Shown here: positions 56,555 to 64,000 of the stretch, one piece after another
How positions within the stretch are numbered: position 1 is the stretch's first letter
Layout of the letters: every line of letters starts with the position of its first letter
NCBI GenBank assembly: GCA_963556495.2
Contig: OY747709.1
Coordinates: 14,896,400 to 14,960,399 of the forward strand
From: Valencia hispanica
Lineage: Eukaryota; Chordata; Actinopteri; Cyprinodontiformes; Valenciidae
Reading direction: 5' to 3'
DNA: 64,000 nucleotides
The notes under the pieces: model-generated
Databases searched by the model: none
Told to the model about the DNA's origin: nothing
What the model saw: the letters and a program-made list of their open reading frames with translations, nothing else
Translations under genes and position numbers: made by a program

Positions 56555-57835
56555 ATAGAAGTACAGTCTGCTCTGTCCCTTCTTGTAGAAATTGTAGAGT
56601 CTGCAGTCAAGTCTGTTGTCAAGGTGAATACCAAGGGATTTATACTCTTCAACCATCTCCACTTCTTCTCTCATGATAGGTACAGTGTTTGACTTTACCC
56701 TGTTTCTTCTGAAATCCACAATCATCTATCATTTATTTTGATCACATTGAAGGTGAGACTGTTGTTTCCACACCATGCCATAAATCGGTCTACCAACTCT
56801 CTGTATTCAGCTTCTTGTTTATCTCTGATACACCCGATGACTGCAGAGTCAGCTGAGTATTTCTGCGTATGACAGGTTTCTGACTTATAGTGGAAGTCAG
56901 AGATGTTTCGAGTGAAAATGGATGGTGAGAGAACGATCCCCTGTGGTGCTCCTGTGCTGCTGACCACCTGATTTGACACACAATCGTTCAGTCTCACAAA
57001 CTTTGGTCTGTTGGTCAGGTAGTCATTATTCCAGGTGATCGTTGAAGCCTTCACCTGTGTCTTCTGGAGTTTCTGACACAGCAAATCGGGCTGAATTGTG
57101 TTAAATGCACTGGAGAAGTCAAAGAACATGATCCTCACAGTGCTGCCTGCTTTATCCAGATAACAGTGGGTTGGTCGAAGAAAGTGGATGATGGCATCTT
57201 CAACTACAACTCCACGACAATAAGCAAACTGCAGTGGGTCCTGATATGTTCTAGTTTGCCTCCTCAGCTGGCCCAACAGGAGTCTCTACAGGACCTTCAT
57301 GATTTGGGATGTCAGGGCAACAGGTCTATAGACATTGATAACTGATGGGTGAGTTTTCTTTGGTACTAGAAAAAGGCAGGGTTTCTTCCACAGAACTGGA
57401 ACCTTCTCCTGGGTCGGGCTAAGTCTGAAGAGGTGCTGCAGAATTTCACAATGATGCTCTGCACTGGCCTTCAGAACTCTGGGGCTGACACCATCTGGAC
57501 CTGCAGTCTTGTTCCGGTTCATTTTCTCCAGCTGCCTCTTCACCTGACTTTTGGAGAGAGAAAAGTGGGAGCTGGAGGCAAAGGAAGCACCAGCATCTCC
57601 TGACTTAGTTAAAGACAAGCCTGTGGAAGGAGAAGAGTCCCTGACTGAGGTGGAAGATAAAACATCCTTGGTGTTAAAGGAAAGCTGTGGGTCAGAGGAG
57701 GGAGGGATGTCTGTTTGGCCGGGGACAGGAGGGGAGGATACTGAGCTAGTTCCTGAACTGAACCTGTTGAAGAATGTGTTCAGTTTTTTGGATCTATCCA
57801 ACAATATGAACCCCTTACTATATACAGTATATATA
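56555..57835 (-). mobile_element. Rex1/CR1-like LINE fragment in kcnq2-like intron
   Basis: The minus strand encodes pieces of a reverse transcriptase. The 57286-57870 frame has KTAGPDGVSPRVLKASAEH and NVYRPVALTSQIMKVL. The 56722-57276 frame has IMFFDFSSAFNTIQPDLL, SSTGAPQGIVLSPSIFT and an NSLTFNVIK tail. The catalytic YxDD box reads YSADS, so it is mutated. Endonuclease and 3' end were not found. A Tc1 copy begins at its 5' side. Rex1 assignment is from motif memory; other CR1-group LINEs are possible. Confidence 0.65.
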
Positions 57836-59040
57836 CACTCACTGGCCACTTTATTAGGCACACCTGTCAAACTGCTCGTTAACGCAAATTTCTAACCAGC
57901 CAATCACATGGCGGCAATTCAATGTATTTAGGCATGTAGACATGGTCAAGACGATCTGCTGCAGTTCGAACCGAGCAAAAGAATGGGGAAGAAAGGGGAT
58001 TTAAGTGACTTTGGACGTGACATGGTTGTTGGTGCCAGACAGGATGGTCTGAGTATTTCAGAAACTGACGATCTACTGGGATTTTCATGCTCAACCATCT
58101 CTAGGGTTTACAAAGAATGGTCTGAAAAAGAGAAAATATCTGGTGAGCGGCAGTTCTGTGGGCGAAAATGCTTTGTTGATGCCAGAGGTCAGAGGAGAAT
58201 GGGCAGACTGGTTAGAGCTGATAGAAAAGCAACAGTAACTCAAATAACCACTCGTTACAACCAAGGTATGCAGAAGAGCATCTCTGAACGCACAACACGT
58301 CAAACCTTGAGGCAGATGAGCTACAGCAACAGATGACCGCACCGGGTGCCACTCCTGTCAGCTAAGACCAGGAAACTGAGGCTACAATTCGCACAGGCTC
58401 ACCAAAATTGGACAATAGAAGATGAGAAAAATGTTGCCTGGTCTGATGAGTCTTGATTTCTACTGCGACATTCGGAAGGTAGGGTCAGAATTTGGTGTCG
58501 GCAACATGAAAGCATGGATCCATCCTGCCTTGTATCAACGGTTCAGGCTGGTGGTGGTGTAATGGTGTGGGGGACATTTTCCTGGAACACTTTGGGCCCC
58601 TTAGTACCAATTGAGCATCGTTGCAACGCCACAGCCTACCTGAATATTGTTGCTGACCATGTCCATCCCTTTATGACCATAGTATACCCATCTTCTGATA
58701 GCTTCTTCCAGTAGGATAATGTGCCATGTCATAAAGCTTGAATCATCTCAGACTGGTTTCTTGAACATGACAATGAGTTCACTGTACTCAAAAGGCCTCC
58801 ACAGTCACCAGATCTCAATCCAATAGAACACCTTTGGGATGTGGTGGAACGGGAGATTCGCATCACGGATGTGCAGCCGACAAATCTAGAGCAACTGCGT
58901 GATGCTATCATGTCATTATGGACCAAAATCTCTGAGGAATGTTTCCAGTACCTTGTAGAATCTATGCCACGAAGGATTAAGCCAGTGTTGAAGGCAAAAG
59001 TGGGTTCAACCCAGTACTAATAAAGTGGTCAGTGAGCGAG
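57836..59040 (+). mobile_element. Tc1/mariner copy, full length, in a (TA)n site
   Basis: Ends CACTCACTGGCCACTTTATT (57836) and aataaagtggtcagtgagcg (to 59038) are inverted. The left side ends in tatata and the right side runs into gtgtgtgtatatata, so it sits in or next to a TA-rich microsatellite. It contains one 345-codon frame with four in-frame stops. Related fragments are at 3326-3515. Confidence 0.9.
57983..59020 (+). pseudogene. Tc1 transposase with four in-frame stops and no frameshift
   Basis: From ATG 57983 to TAA 59018-59020 the frame is never shifted (346 codons with the stop). It has MGKKGDLSDFGRDMVV, helix-turn-helix units, GGGVMVWGTFSW near 58549, and an LNPIEHLWDVVER end. The stops are TGA 58334, TGA 58454, TAG 58712 and TGA 58739. 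Each can be explained by one C-to-T change. Catalytic motifs are otherwise in place, apart from the region beside TAG 58712, where DNVPCH keeps the second Asp. A nonsense-decayed but otherwise intact copy. Confidence 0.85.
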
Positions 59041-59041
59041 C

Positions 59042-59104
<63 letters not shown>
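59041..59104. repeat. (TG)n-(TA)n-(CA)n microsatellite
   Basis: gtgtgtgtgtatatat... to atacacacacatac, about 60 bases, self-complementary overall so it can fold on itself. It borders the right end of the Tc1 copy. Confidence 0.95.
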
Positions 59105-59400
59105 TACTGTTCGGAACTGTTCAATGTTTTCTGTATTTCAACCTTTCCAGACTCATGAATGTCAATTGTGAACTGTGAATTGTGGACTGTCTTGTGCACC
59201 GCTTTTCTCTTTTTGAATCTCTTTAGATCAGGACATGTTTTGTTGCTTTATGTCACCTTTTAACTTCATGTTGTCAGACAGGCTCCATTTACAGGATTTC
59301 TTGATGGAACGGGTCTGACACCAATCATATCGGGGTGCAGCTAGTGAAATTATTAAATCATGAAGTTATTGTGATTCATTACATTTTTGGTTCATTGGGG
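59105..59400. other. Intron sequence without recognised elements
   Basis: Still within the large kcnq2-like intron; no feature seen. Confidence 0.35.
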
Positions 59401-59404
59401 CAAT

Positions 59405-59755
59405 TGGGGTAATGTATGGTGCAGTAGTAAAGCAAGCGTCCGATATATGGAAACTAGGGGTGGATATAATGGATAATTAAAGAAGATTTTCACTATAATG
59501 TAAATTGGAAGTGTAACGCAAAGGTGTAACGCAAAACAACGGGATTTTTACACCTATATAGAATTTTGCTCGAATACAAATACAAATAGTCTTCCCCCCT
59601 CAACAAATGCAAATACAGATGCAAATACGGGCTGTTTTGCACACCCCTAATGGAAACTATTAGTCTTTGGGTCTGATTCCTGACAATGAGATCTTTGTCT
59701 GCCCAATTCCTCTCTTATTACTGTCAATAAAGGCCACAAAATCTTCCCTGAATTA
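59405..59755 (+). repeat. tRNA-derived SINE, split by a hAT MITE
   Basis: Head 59410-59454 (gtatggtgcagtagtaaagc) and tail 59658-59752 (gggtctgattcctgac B box; aataaaggccacaaaatctt) are parts of the same SINE family as 26845-27015. The two parts are separated by the hAT MITE at 59455-59649. Confidence 0.7.
59447..59657. mobile_element. hAT MITE with perfect 8-bp target duplication
   Basis: ATGGAAAC at 59447-59454 and 59650-59657 flanks a 195-bp element that starts TAGGGGTG and ends CACCCCTA. No coding capacity. It lies inside a SINE, which dates the order of insertion. Confidence 0.85.
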
Positions 59756-59829
59756 ACACATCATCATTTAAAAACAGTTTTTTTTTTACATTTCAAAAAA
59801 AAGAAATCCTTAGTAAATTGCATCCTTAC

Positions 59830-59935
59830 CAAATAGCCCTAATTGTAACCTTCAATCCTGGAGGTAATTCCTGGGTGAAAAACTCACAGTGGCAGCTCTT
59901 ATCATCACCAATTTCCTCTCCAGGGAGGCTTGCCT
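59830..59935 (-). CDS. kcnq2: kcnq2-like exon (before helix B)
   Basis: 106 bp. Acceptor tttccag|AGGCAAGC, donor ATTTG|gtaagg. It encodes (E)[18 protein letters not shown], then [16 protein letters not shown] and the first two bases of a Cys codon that the next exon completes. KCNQ2 has a matching acidic EASLPGE...DDKSCxCEF...LTPGLKVSIRAV segment in the A-B linker. It is the most upstream exon found; the earlier exons (membrane domain, helix A) must be beyond the window. Confidence 0.85.
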
Positions 59936-61530
59936 CTGGAAAGCAAAGACATACAGACTCACAGGGAATGGTTTTTTTTTTTGTTTGTTTACCTTTGTGA
60001 CACGTGGACTATGAGCAACAGAAGCAAAGCATGGCTCTTGCTTTTATCCTCACAGTTACATGTTATGCAATGAGCGAGCTTTGAGGAAACAACAGAATAA
60101 AGGACTTGTGTGGAGCAGAATTGAAGGATAGAGCTGATGTGATAAAGAAAGCTACTGAGACCTTTAATGACAAGTACTCTGTTCCCACCACCAATTGTTG
60201 GATTAGCATTGTTAGCAATGGATTTTGCAGGTTAAGCTCAGCCAAAAGGCTAAGCTTAACCTGCTAAAGGTGTCATAAAGGTGTCAAACCCTAATTGCAG
60301 AAATAAGTTTAAACTTTTGTGGTGAAAGTGAGGTCTTTGTCATGCAAAATAAAGCAGAGCTTTTGGCTATAACATTTCTGGGTCAGTTTGTTGTTATCCT
60401 AATGCTTGACTTGAACCCACTACTATCTTGGCCTACGATTGCTTGGGGGGTGGGGGGCTCAAGCTTTAAAACTATGTGGGTGGTTTTCAACAAATCTATT
60501 GAGTAGAGGTATTAAAATCATACCATGCTCTCAGCTATACTCATGCTTTACAGCCTCCAGTCAAAACAAGGAGAAAATAAACATAATAGAAAATTATAGA
60601 GGGGTTCATGTCAAGTCAACAAATTTCAGCATGCAGTTTTCTCAGACCGGGTAGAGCCAAATTATTTTCTTTTCTTGTTTTGATCATTTCCCTGTAGAAG
60701 CCAACCAATAAAAAAAATACTCCCAATATCTTACTTATTAAACCTTCAATTGCTGCAAAGAGGAAAAAGAGGAGAGACATGAGGGGAACAAGATTTGTTA
60801 TGGATTCTATAGCTGGATGACAAATGGTAGACAAATCAGCTGTAAACATGGAAACATGTTGAATCCACTCAGTAGTTTCGGATTCATGTTTAAATAGCCT
60901 TTTCTGTCTTATGGTGATTAACTGGTGGCTATAACTTTTCAAAACATTGTACACTAAAGAAAATTACAGATTAAATAAGAGGTAAAACTGAAGACATGTC
61001 GTGGTGACTTGTCTAACCTGGAGAACTCTTCAGTCCAAAGTCTTCATCCTGCATTTCAATCAGCACTTTAACATGTCATGAGGTGAAAGAAGAAAACATA
61101 CAGCTGATGAGAGTTGGTTCAAACCTTTTTAACTGAAAAAGGTAGAGATGATGAAGAAAAGATCTATATTTGTAGACAGTGATACAGTGCCCTGGATGAT
61201 GCATGAATGTAGCCTATATCTGTCTAGCACAGGAGCCAGCAGCTTTTAAATGCAAACAGACATTTTTGTCCTCTAACCTTGACTAATACATTTTTCTAAA
61301 GCTGCACATTCTGCATGATCCTTTCAAAAACTATAGAGTAGGAAGCTTAATATTTAACAAACTGATATAACCAATATTTTCTAGTTAAATTAAAGAAATA
61401 TGACTTTTTTCCTATGTGGAAATTTTAGTATAGCACTATGAGCACTCAACCAAATAGAATAAAATGGCGCTGTTAGATGCACCCTGAAATATTTCTCAAG
61501 TTTTTTTTGCATGTCCATTCAATGGTGGAG
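59936..61530. other. kcnq2-like intron, unassigned
   Basis: Contains the hairpin 60227-60264 and a 112-codon minus frame (60616-60954) with a hydrophobic Leu/Phe-rich stretch (LVPLMSLLFFLFAAIEGLIS). I recognise no family for it and see no splice sites that would make it an exon. Confidence 0.35.
60227..60264. repeat. 17-bp hairpin with AAAA loop
   Basis: GCAGGTTAAGCTCAGCC - aaaa - GGCTAAGCTTAACCTGC, 16 of 17 pairs complementary. No T-run follows; function unknown. Confidence 0.85.
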
Positions 61531-61535
61531 CTGGT

Positions 61536-61855
61536 TTACAGTGGGGAGGCTGTAGTTCAGTGGTAGAGGTGTCGGTAGAGGTGTCGGCCTGCGACCTAGA
61601 AATCGTGGGTTCGATTCCTGCTTCCGCCTGCTACATGTCGTTGTGTCCTTGGGCAAGACACTTCACCTACCCACCTACTGGTGTTGCCCAGAGGGGCCGA
61701 TGGCACGATATGGCAGCCTCGCTTCTGTCAGTCTACCCCAGGGCAGCTGTGGCTACAATCGTAGCTCGCTTCCACCAGTGTGTGAATGTGAGAGTGAATA
61801 AATAATGGAGTTGTAAAGTGCTTTGAGGGTCTCAAAAAGAGCTACATGCAACAAA
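61536..61855 (+). repeat. tRNA-derived SINE with an internal 12-bp duplication
   Basis: Head gaggctgtagttcagtggta, B box GGTTCGATTCC (61608-61618), body ccttgggcaagacacttcac, tail taaagtgctttgagggtctc. The 12-bp piece tagaggtgtcgg occurs twice in tandem at 61563-61586, inside the tRNA-like head. Confidence 0.75.
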
Positions 61856-61859
61856 TTCT

Positions 61860-62570
61860 ATGGCTGGGTACTAGGGTTGTGATTACATACAAAGAAAGAA
61901 AGTTTTCAAGTACCTATTCGGTACAATTTTGGTGTGCTCAAAGCTGCTCTGTGAAGTTTGCTGAGAGTGCTGCCTCCATGTGGCTGTCAGAGAAATTGCA
62001 GTCAGCAAAATACCCATTTCCAGCCGTACGTTTCCAGCCGCTAGCTTAGCTTACCAGCGGCTAACTGACGGAGAACACCGCCTACTCGTGAACGTGCATA
62101 TTTGAGTACAAACATGTGTCATTCCGTCACGGCACGCACTCCCTCACAAGCGCTCCCTGGCAGTTCTGTTCTGAGCTGTAACAAGTAACAAAATAAATGG
62201 AATTGCAACCCCTACATGCCACCGCGGCAAAAGTACTAGAGTCAATCGCATTGTCAGGACATGAAAAAAATTACTATACATTATAAAATGGCTTTGTTTA
62301 AACAAATATATTACATGATGCAGCTTTAAATAATAAAAAAAAATTACTGTTTGGTGAGCAGTAAACAAAGAATCTTCAGTTTTGGAATAAATTATGTTAT
62401 TTTTTTATGAATAAAGTAATATAAGCAGGTGTAGCCAAAGCATAGACAGATAGATTATGCTTCTTGAAAATGAATTATGTTAATGTTTACACATCTTTTT
62501 AAAAAGACTTGTGTCCATATTTGAGAAAAAACATGTTTAAATCAGTTTAGAGTTGTATTGATATCTAGAC
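61860..62570. other. Gene-free interval
   Basis: No supported feature, within or beyond the kcnq2-like gene. Confidence 0.35.
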
Positions 62571-62571
62571 C

Positions 62572-63210
62572 AGTGTTTTTCAACCCTGTTCCTCAAGGCA
62601 TGTTCAGATGATTCAGTTCAGCAAAAGCCTGTCAATCAGCCATCAATTGAAATCAACTGTGCTGAAGCAGGGAAACCCCTTCAACAGAGGTTCCCAAGTC
62701 CAGTCTACTAGAGTACAGGTGTCAAACTCTAGTCCTCAAGGACCAGTGTCCTGGAACTTTTAGACATGTCTCTGTTTCAACACACTTGGATCAAATAATT
62801 AGGTCACCCCATAGAACCCAACTGCCTGCTGAGGAGGCAATTGATTCAAGAACACATCTAAAGGTTGCAGAACACCGGCCCTTGAGAACTGAAGTTTGAC
62901 ACCTGTGCTCCAGAGCTACCGGCCTGTAACTTTTAGATGCATCTCTTCTCCAACACACCTGACTCAAATGAATGGCTCGTTACTAGGCCACTGGAGAACT
63001 GAATGACATGCGCAGCTGTTGGTAAAATTATCTGCCATCAACGAAAATTCCCCCGACTTGCATCTCATAAGATGTACGGCAGGGGTCTCCAACTCCAGTC
63101 CTCAAGAGCTACTGCCCTGCAACTTTTAAATACATCTGTTTTTCAACACAGCTGAATCAAATGAGTATATGAACTCTTCAGCATGCAGTCAAGTTTGGCA
63201 GAGGCCTGGT
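62572..63210. repeat. Cluster of related MITEs (aggtgtcaaactc type)
   Basis: Three neighbouring stretches (about 62572-62705, 62714-62910, 62912-63210) share wording such as ctccagtcctcaagag and tcaacacagctgaatcaaat. The middle one has ends acaggtgtcaaactctagtc and gaactgaagtttgacacctg that are inverted copies. These are typical of small non-autonomous hAT-like repeats in fish; no clear target duplication. Confidence 0.55.
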
Positions 63211-63214
63211 AACA

Positions 63215-64000
63215 AGCCAATATTTATTGAAAGTGAAGACAAGGATCTTGTCTAATGACAATTTTTTTTCTTTCTTTCTTTGTTCCATAAGCGTCCTTCA
63301 GTTGTGGAAATTCTATGCAGATATTGCACCGAATCCCTGGAAAACTGTTAAAACTAGGGTTTTTATTGCCTTTATAGTTAGAAAATACTGTCAGATTTAT
63401 ACAATATTTGACCAAAGTTATTAGGATCCAGGTTGCATACCCCTGGTCTAACAGAGAACAATAACTGGAGCCCACAACATAGACGGCCAGTTTTCTGTTG
63501 CCTTTATTTCATTCACAACATTTGCCCCTTTTAGAGACCAGCATAAGTGACAACCCAGGAATGATCTCATTCTCATCTCACTTGTATCTCACTTTCTTGA
63601 AAATGACCAAGAAAAAAAAACTAGTTTTACTCAATCTTCCAATTAAAACACTCAAACATTGAGTTAGCGGGCTGCCATCGCCTTTGAAGTAGCAATTCAG
63701 TTTAGTTTGAGTATTTTTTTTTACTTGACCTCTAAACTTGAGAAATTCTAGAAGAACTTTCATCTTAACAAGAAGTATGTTTTGCCTTATTTGACTTGAA
63801 CTGAGCTGGATTCCTATTAAACTGAACTGGATAAAACAGGGTCAATGTTTGGTTTAATTGGATAGCTATTATTTTTGTCAATGAAAATTATGAAAAAACA
63901 CAATGAACTCGTTTTAAATGATGGCTTATAATCCTATAAGCTTTGAACAATGAACAGAGTCTGATTTATTCACAGTGACCTTTCATTTGTATTTGCTTTG
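63215..64000. other. Gene-free interval
   Basis: No exon or repeat recognised up to the window edge. Confidence 0.35.

Overview
This window is vertebrate nuclear DNA, almost certainly from a teleost fish. The evidence is an A+T-rich background, fish-type tRNA-derived SINEs, L2-like and Rex1/CR1-like LINEs, many Tc1/mariner copies, hAT and Harbinger elements, and a KCNQ2-type potassium-channel gene with vertebrate exon structure. There is no operon structure and no bacterial signal. Family names come from recognised motifs; no database search was possible.

Layout. 1-27.5 kb is intergenic and repeat-filled. It holds a Harbinger-like MITE (15-730), LINE and Tc1 scraps, and a 667-codon L2-like ORF (11326-13329) that landed in an older Tc1. 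A decayed second L2 copy (15270-16980) carries a SINE. A third LINE (18371-19605) also landed in a Tc1. A hAT element (21539-24111) has TIRs and an 8-bp TSD, and a 400-bp foldback lies at 24369-24770. From 27611 to 35367, on the minus strand, lies a provirus with two 362-bp LTRs that differ at one base and a 5-bp target duplication. It has a tRNA-His-type primer site, a CCHC gag, an in-frame UGA-CUA-G gag/pol junction, and pol with protease, RT, RNase H and integrase. Env is missing apart from a possible leader peptide. Between protease and RT sits an extra domain with two H-x-[T/S] motifs that resembles a 2H phosphoesterase; this is the most unusual thing in the window.

35.8-51.4 kb is again repeats. 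It includes a Harbinger-like element with only a Myb-like ORF (45584-47658) and a well-preserved 1.63-kb Tc1 with about 285-bp TIRs (49793-51423).

51.9-60 kb (minus strand) holds the 3' part of a kcnq2-like gene: five exons, in phase, ending in a 294-codon terminal exon. One intron is of the GC-AG type, and another carries a Rex1-like LINE and a Tc1 whose frame has four stops. The rest of the channel (membrane domain) must lie beyond the right edge. The kcnq2 segment is the only host gene I could support; the provirus and transposons are a layered record of insertions around it.
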